Shown: one piece after another, positions 34,617 to 44,831 of the stretch | How the letters are laid out: every line of letters begins with the position of its first letter | Position numbering within the stretch: position 1 is the first letter of the stretch | From: Alphaproteobacteria bacterium | GTDB taxonomy: Bacteria; Pseudomonadota; Alphaproteobacteria; Ferrovibrionales; Ferrovibrionaceae | DNA: 64,000 nt | Assembly: GCA_017307375.1 (NCBI GenBank) | Contig: JAFKFH010000027.1 | Location: 1 to 64,000, forward strand | Direction: 5' to 3' | The notes under the pieces: model-generated | What the model was told of the DNA's origin: nothing | Databases searched by the model: none | What the model saw: only the letters and a program-made list of their open reading frames with translations | Position numbers and translations under genes: made by a program

Positions 34617-34631
34617 TGGATATTGTATCCA
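34617..34631. promoter_or_regulatory. Palindromic operator candidate between hydroxyproline operon and heparinase gene
   Basis: TGGATATTGTATCCA: 6-bp perfect arms around TTG in an AT-rich patch. It lies 59 bp upstream of the deaminase start (minus) and 78 bp upstream of the heparinase-like start (plus). The form resembles sites of FadR-type GntR repressors, which commonly control hydroxyproline operons. No GntR gene is in the window. Confidence 0.55.
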
Positions 34632-34708
34632 ATCTTAAAAAACGTTCATGTGCCGTGTCGCCCTGCGGGGGTATGGTTGCACCGCTTGCAACCGTTCCGA
34701 GGTCGTCG

Positions 34709-36484
34709 ATGCTGTCCCGCCGTACCCTCCTTGGTGCCATGCCCCTGTTGTGGGCCGGCCGGGTTCTCGCCGCCGGTGCCGCACCGGCTGATCCCACATT
34801 GCCGCCGCTGGCCCTGGACGAGGCAACCATCGCGGGCCTGCGTCGGTCGGAAGACAAGGACGTCCGCGCGACGATCGAGCGGTTGCGGCGCCGGGCGCAG
34901 GAAACCCTGACGAAGAAGCCGATTGTCCGCGAGTTCGAGCCGGGGCGCAACGTGCTGCTGCCCTCCAGCCGGCTGATGCTCGAACGTGCGCTGGTACTGG
35001 GGCTGATCGCCCGGCTCGACAATGACGAAGCGGTCGCCGCCCGCCTGGCGGTCGATCTCGAGACGGTTGCCGGCTGGGAGGACTGGGGACCGGTCCAGTT
35101 CCTCGACATTGCCGAGATGGCGACGGCGGTCGCGCTGGCGATCGGCTGGCTCGGCCCGATGCTGCGGCCGGGCCTGCGCGACACGCTGGTGGCGGCGCTG
35201 GTCGCCAAGGCGCTGGAACCGGGGCTGGCCGCCCATCGCGCCGGCGTCTACTGGACCAAGGCGACGCACAACTGGAATCTGGTCTGCAATTCCGGGCTGA
35301 CGGTCGCAAGCCTCGTCGTCCGGGCTTCCCATCAGGCGCTCGCCGACCAGGTTCTCGAGGCCGCGATCGCGTCGAGCCGCAGCGGATTCTCGGCCTACGC
35401 CCCCGACGGCGGCTACCCGGAAGGCGCCGGCTACTGGGCTTACGGCACCCGGTATTCGACATTGATGGTCTGGGCGCTGGAAAGCGTCGGGATGGGCCAG
35501 GGCCTGGCCGACAGCCCGGGTTTCGGCCTCACCGGCGACTACATCCTGCATATGCGCGGGCCGACCGGCCTTGCCTTCAACTACGGCGACGGGCCGGAGG
35601 ATGTCGGCTATGGCGGGATGGGCTGGCTCGGCCGCCGCTTCAACCGCCCGGTCGACACGTCGCTGGCGCTGGCGACCCGACTGCGCGCCTTCCAGGCGCT
35701 CGAGCTGGTCGCCGGCGCGCATGGCCATTTCGACCCGGCCAAATTTGATCTGCCGCTCAGCCGGCATTTCCGGGCGATCGACGTTGCCTGCTTCCGCTCG
35801 TCATGGACCGATCCGGGCGCCTGGTTCGTCGGCGCCAAGGGCGGCGACAACCGCGTCAACCACGCCGACCTCGATCTCGGCAGCTTCGTGCTCGACGCGC
35901 TGGGCCAGCGCTGGGCCGTCGAGCTCGGCCCGGACGACTATGCGCTGCCCGGCTATTTCGGGTCGGACAAGCGCTGGTCCTATTACCGCAAGGCGACGCG
36001 CGGCCAGAACACGCTGGCTTTCGGTACCGGGAATCAGCGTCCCGACGCGCATGCGCCGTTGACCATCGCCGATGACGGCCGTGCCCGCATCGACCTGTCC
36101 GCCGCCTGGGACCGCCCGGCCGGCAGCATCGTCAGGGATATCGTCCTGCTGCCCGATCATGCGGTGCTGGTCGACGACCGCATCGGCCCGGCCGAGGGCC
36201 GGCCGGTGGTCTGGACGATCCACAGTCGGGCGGCAATCACCGTCGAGGGCAACAAGGCACTGCTGGTCCAGGAAGGGCGCCGGCTGCGCGCCGAGATCCT
36301 GACCCCCGGCGGCAGCTTCGCCGTCGAGCCGGTGCCGGCGAACCCGCCGGAGGAGGCCAATACCGGCGTCGTTCGGCTGACCATCGCACTGCCTGCCGCC
36401 GACCGCGCCCGCCGCATCGCCGTGCTGTTCCATGCCGACGGCGCGGCGCCGGCGATCGATCGGGGTTCCTATCTGCAGGGTTGA
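34709..36484 (+). CDS. Tat-exported heparinase II/III-family protein
   Basis: 591 aa. N-terminus LSRRTLLGAMPLLWAGRVLA is a twin-arginine signal, so the folded protein is exported. Residues 60-330 form an alpha-toroid (WTKATHNWNLVCNSG, DGGYPEGAGYWAYGTRY) and the rest the beta-sandwich heparinase domain (NRVNHADLDLGSFVLDALG with candidate catalytic His). The family cleaves acidic polysaccharides by beta-elimination. Substrate unknown; no polysaccharide utilisation locus is adjacent. ATG 34709 has GAGG at 6 nt. Confidence 0.8.
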   Translation: MLSRRTLLGAMPLLWAGRVLAAGAAPADPTLPPLALDEATIAGLRRSEDKDVRATIERLRRRAQETLTKKPIVREFEPGRNVLLPSSRLMLERALVLGLIARLDNDEAVAARLAVDLETVAGWEDWGPVQFLDIAEMATAVALAIGWLGPMLRPGLRDTLVAALVAKALEPGLAAHRAGVYWTKATHNWNLVCNSGLTVASLVVRASHQALADQVLEAAIASSRSGFSAYAPDGGYPEGAGYWAYGTRYSTLMVWALESVGMGQGLADSPGFGLTGDYILHMRGPTGLAFNYGDGPEDVGYGGMGWLGRRFNRPVDTSLALATRLRAFQALELVAGAHGHFDPAKFDLPLSRHFRAIDVACFRSSWTDPGAWFVGAKGGDNRVNHADLDLGSFVLDALGQRWAVELGPDDYALPGYFGSDKRWSYYRKATRGQNTLAFGTGNQRPDAHAPLTIADDGRARIDLSAAWDRPAGSIVRDIVLLPDHAVLVDDRIGPAEGRPVVWTIHSRAAITVEGNKALLVQEGRRLRAEILTPGGSFAVEPVPANPPEEANTGVVRLTIALPAADRARRIAVLFHADGAAPAIDRGSYLQG

Positions 36485-36497
36485 CCGCCTGAAGTAA

Positions 36498-36514
36498 TTT
36501 TTGTATTGCAAAAA
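36498..36514. promoter_or_regulatory. Inverted repeat upstream of the toxin-antitoxin pair
   Basis: TTTTTG-TATTG-CAAAAA in the only strongly AT-rich stretch of the 67-bp gap before the DUF1778 gene. Position and symmetry suit an operator for the ribbon-helix-helix antitoxin, which typically represses its own operon. Confidence 0.5.
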
Positions 36515-36551
36515 GAACTACAGATCGCTACCCTGAACCAAGGAGGCGCTG

Positions 36552-36851
36552 ATGGCCGCGAACGTCGAACGCAAGGAATATCCGATATCGATGCGCCTGC
36601 CGGAAGCAGACGTGGCGATGATTGATCGTGCGGCGTCTCTTCGCGGACGGTCACGCACCGATTTCGTACGTGACGCGGCGGTTCGTGCGGCGGAGGACGT
36701 GATCATGGAGCACCGGCTGGTCCGCATGAGTCCAGAAGGGTTCGCCGACTTCGTCGAAATCCTGTCGCGGCCGGCGGCGCCGGTCGCGGAGATGGTGGAA
36801 CTGGTCAGTAGGCGTGCACCTTGGGAAGCAGGCGATGGCGCGAAAAGATGA
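36552..36851 (+). CDS. DUF1778 antitoxin (TacA-like)
   Basis: 99 aa. N-terminal ribbon-helix-helix (YPISMRLPEADVAMIDRAASLRGRSRTDFVRDAA) and a C-terminal toxin-binding tail. The next gene, 3 bp on, is a GNAT toxin. Such pairs are type II toxin-antitoxin modules in which the antitoxin represses the operon with the toxin as co-repressor. SD AAGGAGG-like just before the ATG. Confidence 0.92.
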   Translation: MAANVERKEYPISMRLPEADVAMIDRAASLRGRSRTDFVRDAAVRAAEDVIMEHRLVRMSPEGFADFVEILSRPAAPVAEMVELVSRRAPWEAGDGAKR

Positions 36852-36854
36852 GCC

Positions 36855-37373
36855 GTGGTGCTATCGTCTCCCGAACCGCTCAGCGCCGCGCATGATGTTT
36901 CCGAATTTGCCTGCGGCAAACCGACACTTGATCACTGGTTGAAGACGCGTGCCCTTGCCAACCAGGAAAAAGGCTTCACGGCGGTTCTCGTCGTTCACGA
37001 GGCCCGCCGTGTCGTTGGCTTCTACGGTCTGGCACCGACTGCCGTGGTGCCGTCGGTTCTGCCGCGATCGGTACGCATCGGCCAGCCGCCGGATCCGGTT
37101 CCCTGCCTTCTTCTGGGGCAGCTCGCCACCGATCTGGCTTGGGCCGGGCGCGGCATCGCAACCGGTCTCGTAAAGCACGCTCTTGCACGCTGCGTCCAGG
37201 CGGCTGGACTGATCGGCGGGCGCGCGTTGCTGGTCAACGCCGTCGATGAGCCGGCCGCGCGATTCTGGCAGCGCCGTGGCTTCACGCCGGCGAAAGACGA
37301 TCGGCTTGTGCTGATAGGCTCGATCGCTGCCATCGCCGCATCGCTCGCGGCGGGCCGGCCGACGCCAGTTTGA
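36855..37373 (+). CDS. GNAT-family toxin (TacT/AtaT-like)
   Basis: 172 aa, GTG start. Starts PLSAAHDVSEFACGKPTLDHWLKTRAL, the typical toxin N-terminus, followed by FTAVLVVHEARRVVGFYGLAP and acetyl-CoA loop AWAGRGIATGLVKHAL. TacT and AtaT acetylate the amino group of aminoacyl-tRNA and stop translation. The catalytic Tyr near the C-terminus of some members is not obvious here (ending FTPAKDDRLVLIGS), so activity may vary. Confidence 0.88.
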   Translation: MVLSSPEPLSAAHDVSEFACGKPTLDHWLKTRALANQEKGFTAVLVVHEARRVVGFYGLAPTAVVPSVLPRSVRIGQPPDPVPCLLLGQLATDLAWAGRGIATGLVKHALARCVQAAGLIGGRALLVNAVDEPAARFWQRRGFTPAKDDRLVLIGSIAAIAASLAAGRPTPV

Positions 37374-37383
37374 AGAAAGATTT

Positions 37384-37560
37384 TCAGTTCGGCCGCTGCG
37401 GCGGCGGCGCTTCCGGGTCTTCGTCCCAGTCGTCGGCCACCGGAATGCGATAGCCTTCCGACAGCCAGCGGTTCAGGTCGACCGTCTTGCAGCGGCGCGA
37501 GCAGAACGGCTTGAAGTCGTCGACCGGCGGGCGGCCGCAGATCGGGCAGGGCTTGCTCAT
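37384..37560 (-). CDS. yacG: DNA gyrase inhibitor YacG
   Basis: 58 aa with the four zinc-binding Cys (KPCPICGRP, FCSRRCKTVDLNRWL). YacG binds GyrB and blocks its DNA binding. ATG 37558-37560 overlaps the rng stop by 4 nt (ATGA). C-terminal acidic/proline tail is usual. Last gene of the conserved minus-strand cluster. Confidence 0.93.
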   Translation of the reverse strand: MSKPCPICGRPPVDDFKPFCSRRCKTVDLNRWLSEGYRIPVADDWDEDPEAPPPQRPN

Positions 37561-38858
37561 CGTGCCGCGCTCACGCTGAAGCGATCGTCGCGCAACGCGA
37601 CGTCGCTGCGCATCGTCACCGGGCAGCCCAGTGCCGCCGCCCAGCGCGCCAGGGTCGCATCGTCGAGGCGGGCGGCAAGATCGGGGCCGGCGGTCAGCAA
37701 CAGCGGGCGGCCGCGGCTTTGGCGCGCCTCGGCCACGGCCCGGCGGGCCAGGCGGGCGAGCAGCCCCTCGGGGCTGGCATGGCGTTCGGCGAGCGCCGCG
37801 CTGCGCCGCTCGCGGGTCAGTTCCAGCGTGCCGAACTCGGAGAACCGCGCGGCGATCTTGATCGCGGCGGGATCGGGCGCGAGTGCATGGCGCAGCCCTT
37901 CGATCAGGCCGGGATCGGCGCGGCCGCTGTCCTTGAGGAAGTCGATGACGACGAGGCCGCCGATCTCGCGCAGGCGCAACTGCCAGGCGATCTCCGGGAT
38001 CGCACGGCGGTTCACCGCACGCACCAGGCTGCGCCGGTCGCCGGCCGTCGCATCGCCGCTGTCGACGTCGATGGCGGCCAGCGTCCGCCCCGGTTCGATC
38101 ACCAGCCGGCCGCCGCCGGCCAGCGGCACGTCGGGCTGGCTGGCGGCCTCGATCATCCCGTCGAGTGCGGTAAAGCGGTCGTCGTCGGCCCTGGCGCGGG
38201 TCAGGCGCTCGGTATGATCGGGCGCGAAGCGCGCCGTCCAGGCACGGCCGGCGGCATAGGACACCGGGTCGGCGGCGACGATCCCGGCGGCATCCGGCGC
38301 TTCGCGCCACAGGCGGGCCAGCGCGCCGCCGTCGCGGAAATGTTCGCCCTTGCCGGTCGCGGCCCAGGCCTGGGTCAGTTGGGCGGCCTCGGCCACCAGC
38401 AGTTCGTCGGGGCAGCCCTGCGCATGGCCGCGCACCAGCCAGCCCTGGCCGCGCGGCAGCAGGGCGGTGATGCGGTCGCGCTCGGCCGGGTCGAGGCGGC
38501 GCGAGAAGCCGATGCCGCGCCCGCGCGGGCGGAAGGTCAGGCGGAACCCGGCAAGGCCGAGGTCGCGGGTGAATTCGGGCAGCTTGTGACCATGAGCCGG
38601 GACGGCATATTGCAGCGGCAGCTGTTCGCCTTCCGCCAGGCCGCGGGCTTCGGGCAGGAAACCGGCCGTGCCGTCGCAATCGACGAAGGCACCGCCCAGC
38701 GCCGGCTCGATCCGGGTGACCCGTCCGGGCCGGATGTCGCCGATCCGGGGCAGGGCGGGGTCAGCGGGGTCGACATGGATCGCCGCGAGCCGTCCGCCCA
38801 GCATCAGCGAGGCGCGCTCCTCGATCAGCCCGCTTTCGACCAGGATCAGCGCCTTCAT
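37557..38858 (-). CDS. rng: Ribonuclease E/G family protein (short, RNase G-like)
   Basis: 433 aa. N-terminal S1-like region (IGDIRPGRVTRIEPALGGAFVDCDGTAGFLP) and DNase I-like catalytic part with the metal Asp residues in LAAIDVDSGDA and GGLVVIDFLKDSG. The first motif usually reads IDVNTG/IDINS, so an Asp replaces the conserved Asn. The CPxCxGxG zinc link of full-length RNase E/G is absent, as is any degradosome scaffold, so this is the short RNase G-like paralogue found next to maf in alphaproteobacteria. It begins within the last 4 nt of maf. Confidence 0.88.
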   Translation of the reverse strand: MKALILVESGLIEERASLMLGGRLAAIHVDPADPALPRIGDIRPGRVTRIEPALGGAFVDCDGTAGFLPEARGLAEGEQLPLQYAVPAHGHKLPEFTRDLGLAGFRLTFRPRGRGIGFSRRLDPAERDRITALLPRGQGWLVRGHAQGCPDELLVAEAAQLTQAWAATGKGEHFRDGGALARLWREAPDAAGIVAADPVSYAAGRAWTARFAPDHTERLTRARADDDRFTALDGMIEAASQPDVPLAGGGRLVIEPGRTLAAIDVDSGDATAGDRRSLVRAVNRRAIPEIAWQLRLREIGGLVVIDFLKDSGRADPGLIEGLRHALAPDPAAIKIAARFSEFGTLELTRERRSAALAERHASPEGLLARLARRAVAEARQSRGRPLLLTAGPDLAARLDDATLARWAAALGCPVTMRSDVALRDDRFSVSAAR

Positions 38859-39427
38859 GGCTGCGGCCACACGGGAAAGCCGCGCCCGGCCAGCATCGCC
38901 GCGACATCGTGCAGCGGCAGGCCGATGACGCCGGAAGGCGAACCGCTCATCCACCGGATCAGGGCGGCGGCACGGCCCTGCAGCGCATAGCCGCCGGCCT
39001 TGCCCTGCCATTCGCCGCTGGCGATATACATGGCGATCTCAGGCTTGGTCAGCCGCTTGAACAGGACGGTCGACGTGACGAGGCGAAAGGCGCGTTGCCC
39101 GTCCGGCGTGGCAAGGCCGAGCGCCGTCATGACGCGGTGGCGCCGGCCGGAAACCAGCTCGAGGCACGAGCGGGCCTCGGCCTCCGTCTCGGCCTTGGGC
39201 AGGATGCGGCGGCCGACCGCGACCACGGTATCGGCGGCGATGACGAAGGCCTGCGGATGGCGCGCGGCGACGGCGTCGAGCTTCGCCATGGCGATGCGCC
39301 GGGCGTAGACCGCCGGCAGTTCGGCCTTGTGCGCGCTTTCGTCGAGATCGGCAGGGTCGACCAGGTCGGGCTTCAGCCCGATCTGGGCCAGGAGATCGAG
39401 GCGCCGGGGCGAGGCCGATGCCAGCAC
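38855..39427 (-). CDS. maf: Maf-family nucleotide pyrophosphatase
   Basis: 190 aa. Signature SASPRRLDLL at the extreme N-terminus, FVIAADTVVAVGRRILPKA for catalytic Asp, and GGYALQGRAA late. Maf proteins hydrolyse non-canonical or canonical nucleoside triphosphates to prevent misincorporation. The start is odd: the family normally has 5-8 residues before the SASPRR motif, and the only standard start in place is GTG 39427, right next to it. No ribosome site is seen, so translation may depend on coupling to infA. Confidence 0.88.
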   Translation of the reverse strand: MLASASPRRLDLLAQIGLKPDLVDPADLDESAHKAELPAVYARRIAMAKLDAVAARHPQAFVIAADTVVAVGRRILPKAETEAEARSCLELVSGRRHRVMTALGLATPDGQRAFRLVTSTVLFKRLTKPEIAMYIASGEWQGKAGGYALQGRAAALIRWMSGSPSGVIGLPLHDVAAMLAGRGFPVWPQP

Positions 39428-39464
39428 CAGCCGGGGTCGGGCCAGAGAAGCCAGGGCGGCAGCC

Positions 39465-39683
39465 TTACTTGAAACGGAACGTGATGCGGCCCTTGGTCAG
39501 GTCGTAGGGCGTCATTTCGACCATCACCTTGTCGCCGGCCAGCACGCGGATGCGGTTCTTGCGCATCTTGCCCGAGGTATGGGCGAGCACTTCGTGTTCG
39601 TTTTCCAGCTTCACCCGGAACATGGCGTTCGGCAAAAGCTCCTCCACCACGCCCGGAAACTCGAGCAACTCTTCTTTGGCCAT
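39465..39683 (-). CDS. infA: Translation initiation factor IF-1
   Basis: 72 aa, exact IF-1 length. [24 protein letters not shown] opening and [33 protein letters not shown] end are near-invariant for proteobacterial IF-1. It occupies the ribosomal A site during initiation. The extended ORF to 39746 is not supported by family length. Confidence 0.97.
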   Translation of the reverse strand: MAKEELLEFPGVVEELLPNAMFRVKLENEHEVLAHTSGKMRKNRIRVLAGDKVMVEMTPYDLTKGRITFRFK

Positions 39684-39763
39684 CGGGCCTCCGCAGTTTT
39701 CGGAAATTTCGGGCCAGAACATGGGCGGCCGGCCCGGCAAAAGCAAGGGGAATCCGTTGCGTG

Positions 39764-40207
39764 TCAGACCGTCGGCCCGCCCGGCCGCGGGAAACGCTGG
39801 CGGATCCGCTTCATCAGCTCGTCACGCACGTCACGATAGGCTTCCAGCTTCTGTTCGCGCGAACCCTCGACCACCGAAGGGTCGAAGGTCGGCCAGTACT
39901 GGACGTCGCAGGCCATCGTGCGGGTGAATTCGAGCGCGCGGTGATGGGCCTCGGGCGACAGGGTGACGATCAGGTCGAACGAGGAATCTTCGAGGTCGTC
40001 GAAATCCTTCGGCCGGTGCTTGGCCCGGTCGATGCCGATTTCGTCGAGCACCTGGACGACGAACGGGTCGGGCTCGCCCTTGCGCAGCCCGGCCGAGTCG
40101 ACAAACACCCATTTTCCCAGCAGATGCTTGGCGATCGCTTCCGCCATCGGCGAGCGGATGACGTTGTGGGTGCAGGCGAAGAGGATCGAGCCGGGCAGGC
40201 CTTGCAC
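39764..40207 (-). CDS. Low-molecular-weight protein tyrosine phosphatase/arsenate reductase-like protein
   Basis: 147 aa. P-loop [13 protein letters not shown] matches CX5R (Cys12, Arg18) and the general acid Asp is in the [10 protein letters not shown] loop. The resolving cysteines of ArsC are missing, so a phosphatase fits better than an arsenate reductase. The gene is in the conserved UPF0262-phosphatase-infA order. Confidence 0.87.
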   Translation of the reverse strand: MQGLPGSILFACTHNVIRSPMAEAIAKHLLGKWVFVDSAGLRKGEPDPFVVQVLDEIGIDRAKHRPKDFDDLEDSSFDLIVTLSPEAHHRALEFTRTMACDVQYWPTFDPSVVEGSREQKLEAYRDVRDELMKRIRQRFPRPGGPTV

Positions 40208-40213
40208 GGCGGC

Positions 40214-40693
40214 TCAGCCCTTCAGATGCAGGACGCAGATCAGGGTGAAGATGCGGCGCGCGGTCGGATGGTCGATGGCGATCTTGCCGGCCAGCCGCTC
40301 CTGCAGCAGGGTCGAGCCTTCGTTGTGAACGCCGCGCCGCGCCATGTCGATCGCCTCGATCTTGGCGGGCGTGGCCGTCTTGATCGCCTGGTAGTAGCTG
40401 TCGCAGATCTCGAAATAGTCCTTGATGATCTTGCGGAACGGCGACAGCGCCAGGATGATCTTGCCCAGCGGGCTGTCGTCCTCCATCCGGATGTCGAAGA
40501 CCAGCCGGGTCTCGGCGATGCCGAGATGCAGGTGATAGGGCCCGCAGGCCGAGCCGATCGGCTCGAAGGTGTTTTCCTCCAGCAGGTCGTAGATCGCCAC
40601 CGCGCGTTCGTGCTCGATGTCGGGGTGGCGGCGCACCACGTTCTTCTCGTCGAGGACCAGATGGCAGATGCGGTGGTTGGGCCCGTCGCTCAT
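40214..40693 (-). CDS. UPF0262 family protein
   Basis: 159 aa, whole length matching UPF0262, an alphaproteobacterial family of unknown role always found between hisD and infA. Recognisable segments: EHERAVAIYDLLEEN, GPYHLHLGIAETRLVFDIR, SPFRKIIKDYFEICDSYYQAI and MARRGVHNEGS. Six bp before the phosphatase gene. Confidence 0.93.
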   Translation of the reverse strand: MSDGPNHRICHLVLDEKNVVRRHPDIEHERAVAIYDLLEENTFEPIGSACGPYHLHLGIAETRLVFDIRMEDDSPLGKIILALSPFRKIIKDYFEICDSYYQAIKTATPAKIEAIDMARRGVHNEGSTLLQERLAGKIAIDHPTARRIFTLICVLHLKG

Positions 40694-40715
40694 TCTGTTC
40701 CCCGGCGATGGCAGG

Positions 40716-41997
<1,282 letters not shown>

Positions 41998-42008
<11 letters not shown>

Positions 42009-42660
42009 CGAGCACCGCCTGGCAGCGTTCGATGAAGCCGCCGACTTCGCGCGGCCGCGTCTTGAGCGCGGCGCGGTTGACCACGAGGCGCGAGGAAACC
42101 TCGGCGATCACCTCGACCTCGACCAGCCCGTTGGCCTTAAGCGTCGCCCCGGTCGAGACCAGATCGACGATGCGACGGCACAGGCCCAGCAGCGGGGCCA
42201 GCTCGATCGCGCCGTTCAGCTTGATGCATTCGGCCTGCACGCCGCGGCGCGCAAAATGGGTCTGGGCGACATGCGGGTACTTGGTCGCCACCCGCACATG
42301 GCTCCACCGCGTCGGGTCGTCCTTGGCGACCAGTTCCGCCGGCTCGGCGACCGACAGGCGGCAATAGCCGATCTTGAGATCGAGCGGCGCGTGGATCTCG
42401 GGATAGTCGAATTCCATCAGCACGTCGTTGCCGGCGACGCCGATCTGGGCGGCACCGAAGGCGACGAAGGTCGCGACGTCGAACGAACGGACGCGGATGA
42501 TCTCGAGATTGTCGTGGTTGGTGCGGAAACGCAGCTTGCGCGACTTCGGATCGTCGAATTCGGCCTCGGGCTCGATGCCGGCCTGCTTCAACAACGGCAG
42601 GACCTCGTCGAGGATGCGGCCCTTCGGCAGGGCCAGGATCAGCGGTTCATTGGCGGCCAT
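41998..42660 (-). CDS. hisG: ATP phosphoribosyltransferase, short form
   Basis: 220 aa, catalytic domains only: [16 protein letters not shown] opening, [21 protein letters not shown] and [14 protein letters not shown] for phosphoribosyl diphosphate binding. It lacks the C-terminal ACT-like regulatory domain, so it should need HisZ as partner; hisZ is not in the window. First step of histidine biosynthesis. Confidence 0.95.
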
Positions 42661-42698
42661 CGGCCGAAATCCTTCTCTTCCTCACAGTCCCCGGCCCG

Positions 42699-43157
42699 TC
42701 AGAGGCCGTGGTCGGGCCGCGTCCCGGTCGCCCAGGACTGGCCCAGATCCTTCAGAATGACGTCGATGCATTCGACGCCCAGGCGGATCATGCCGCCCCC
42801 GCCGAAGATCAGCGTGATGTCGGCCGCGCCCTCGTCGCGCGGGGCGACGTCGAGCGCCAGCAGCGGCCGGGCTGCAGCCTCCGGCGCCCGCGCAGTCCAG
42901 TCGCGGCACTGGACGGACAGCACCGAATCGAAGCGCAGCAGGCTGCGGGCGCGGCGGCCGTCGCCGCTTTCCCGGCAATAGCGGCTGGCGATCAGCGCAA
43001 AGCGATGGCCGCGGCGATCGTAGGCCAGGTCCTCGTCGCGCACGATCGCGTCCTGCAGGCAGGCCGAGATCACGGCGAGATCGTCGGCATCCTCGGCCTT
43101 CAGGCGCAGGTCCTGCCCGGCGGGCAGGGTCTTGTCGGTGCCGAGGGGTTCCGCCAT
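42699..43157 (-). CDS. DUF2948 family protein
   Basis: 152 aa. KAEDADDLAVISACLQDAIV and HRFALIASRYCRE are characteristic of DUF2948, a family in alphaproteobacteria lying between murA and hisG. Function unknown. Six bp after murA, so part of the same transcript. Confidence 0.92.
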   Translation of the reverse strand: MAEPLGTDKTLPAGQDLRLKAEDADDLAVISACLQDAIVRDEDLAYDRRGHRFALIASRYCRESGDGRRARSLLRFDSVLSVQCRDWTARAPEAAARPLLALDVAPRDEGAADITLIFGGGGMIRLGVECIDVILKDLGQSWATGTRPDHGL

Positions 43158-43163
43158 CGGGGC

Positions 43164-44435
43164 TCAGCCGCTCATGCGCTCGATCTGGGCGCCGACGCCG
43201 GCCAGCTTGGCCTCGACCCGCTCGTACCCCCGATCGAGATGGTAGATGCGGTTGACGATCGTCTCGCCATCGGCGACCAGGCCCGCCAGCACCAGGCTGA
43301 CCGAGGCGCGCAAGTCGGTCGCCATGACCGGCGCGGCGGTCAGGCCGCGCACGCCGCGGACCAGCGCCGACGCGCCGTGCACGGTGATGTTCGCGCCCAT
43401 GCGCGCCAGTTCGGGGACATGCATGAACCGGTTCTCGAAGATCGTCTCGGTGATCATCGAGGCGCCCTCGGCCGTCGTCATCAGCGCCATGACCTGCGCC
43501 TGCATGTCGGTCGGGAAGCCCGGGAACGGCTGGGTCATCACGTCGACGCCCTGGATGCGGTGGCCGTTGCGCGCGATCTTGAGACCGTCCGGCGTCTGGT
43601 CGATGCGGCAGCCGGCCGCGATCAGCACCTCGACCAGCGATTCGATCAGGTCGAAGCGCCCGTCGACCAGTTCGACCTCGCCCCCGGTGGCGGCGACGGC
43701 GCAGGCAAAGGTTCCGGTCTCGATCCGGTCGGGCATGATCCGGTGGGTGGCGCCGTGCAGACCGGACACGCCCTGGACGATCAGCTTGTCGGTGCCGATC
43801 CCTTCGATCCGCGCGCCCATCGCGACGAGGCAATGGGCCAGGTCCGTGATCTCGGGCTCGCGCGCCGCATTCTCGATGACGGTCGTGCCTTCGGCCAGGG
43901 TCGCAGCCATCAGCGTGTTCTCGGTGGCACCGACCGAGACCATCGGAAAGCGCACGACGCCGCCCTTCAGCCCGTTCGGCGCCTTGGCGTGGATATAACC
44001 GCGCTCGATGGTGATCTCGGCGCCGAGCGCCTCCAGCGCCTGGATATGCAGATTCACCGGCCGGGTGCCGATGGCGCAGCCGCCGGGCAGTGAGACTTCG
44101 GCATGGCCTTCGCGCGCGACCAGCGGGCCGAGCACCAGGACGCTCGCGCGCATCTTGCGCACGATGTCGTAGGGGGCCAGCGTCGAGGTGATGGTCCTGC
44201 CTGCCAGCGCGACGGCGCTGTCCGGGCCCGTGCCGGAAAAGCTGACGCCGATGCCGTGCTGGTCGAGCAGGTTGGCCATCGAATCGATATCGGCCAGACG
44301 AGGCAGGTTGGTCAGGGTCAGCGTCTCGGGCGTCAGCAACGCGGCCGCCATCAGCGGCAGCGCCGCGTTCTTGGCGCCGCTGATTCTCACCTGGCCGATG
44401 AGGGGACGGCCGCCGCGAATGCGAATTCGATCCAT
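43164..44435 (-). CDS. murA: UDP-N-acetylglucosamine 1-carboxyvinyltransferase
   Basis: 423 aa. Opens with [30 protein letters not shown] and holds the catalytic Cys in [15 protein letters not shown] (fosfomycin target). First committed step of peptidoglycan synthesis, adding enolpyruvate to UDP-GlcNAc. No resistance-type Asp replacement is seen. Confidence 0.97.
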   Translation of the reverse strand: MDRIRIRGGRPLIGQVRISGAKNAALPLMAAALLTPETLTLTNLPRLADIDSMANLLDQHGIGVSFSGTGPDSAVALAGRTITSTLAPYDIVRKMRASVLVLGPLVAREGHAEVSLPGGCAIGTRPVNLHIQALEALGAEITIERGYIHAKAPNGLKGGVVRFPMVSVGATENTLMAATLAEGTTVIENAAREPEITDLAHCLVAMGARIEGIGTDKLIVQGVSGLHGATHRIMPDRIETGTFACAVAATGGEVELVDGRFDLIESLVEVLIAAGCRIDQTPDGLKIARNGHRIQGVDVMTQPFPGFPTDMQAQVMALMTTAEGASMITETIFENRFMHVPELARMGANITVHGASALVRGVRGLTAAPVMATDLRASVSLVLAGLVADGETIVNRIYHLDRGYERVEAKLAGVGAQIERMSG

Positions 44436-44495
44436 GATGCTACCTGACTGGTCAAGCGCAGGCTTTTAACGCAAAGCCGCGGTCAAGCAAACTCT

Positions 44496-44666
44496 CTAAC
44501 CTTCGCCGGGGCCGGTATCCGGGGCTGCCGGCTGGTCACGTCGGGCGCGGGCCTGCGCCTTGCGGCGATGCAGGTTGGCGCGTAGCGCCTCGGCCAACCG
44601 GGTTTCGCGGTCGGCTTCGGAAGGCTGTCTGGCCGGCCGCGGTGCCGGGGTTTCGGGTTCGGTCAT
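44496..44666 (-). CDS. Small conserved protein, 56 aa
   Basis: MTEPETPAPRPA at the N-terminus followed by a charged helix ETRLAEALRANLHRRKAQAR. Short arginine/lysine-rich proteins of this form lie upstream of murA in many alphaproteobacteria; function unknown. ATG 44666 is preferred; the longer ORF would run across the tRNA gene. Confidence 0.6.
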   Translation of the reverse strand: MTEPETPAPRPARQPSEADRETRLAEALRANLHRRKAQARARRDQPAAPDTGPGEG

Positions 44667-44685
44667 TTTTTCTCGACGGTTTCGC

Positions 44686-44714
44686 TTGCAATGCCGTTCG
44701 GCCTCTAGTATCAG
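44686..44714 (+). promoter_or_regulatory. Candidate promoter of tRNA-Thr
   Basis: TTGCAA at 44686-44691 and TATCAG at 44709-44714 with 17 nt between; an alternative -10 is TAGTAT at 44706. Lies 43 bp before the tRNA. The -10 match is weak. Confidence 0.35.
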
Positions 44715-44756
44715 TCCGCCGCGCTTCGGGCACCACCCGAAAACGACGCACCCGGC

Positions 44757-44831
<75 letters not shown>

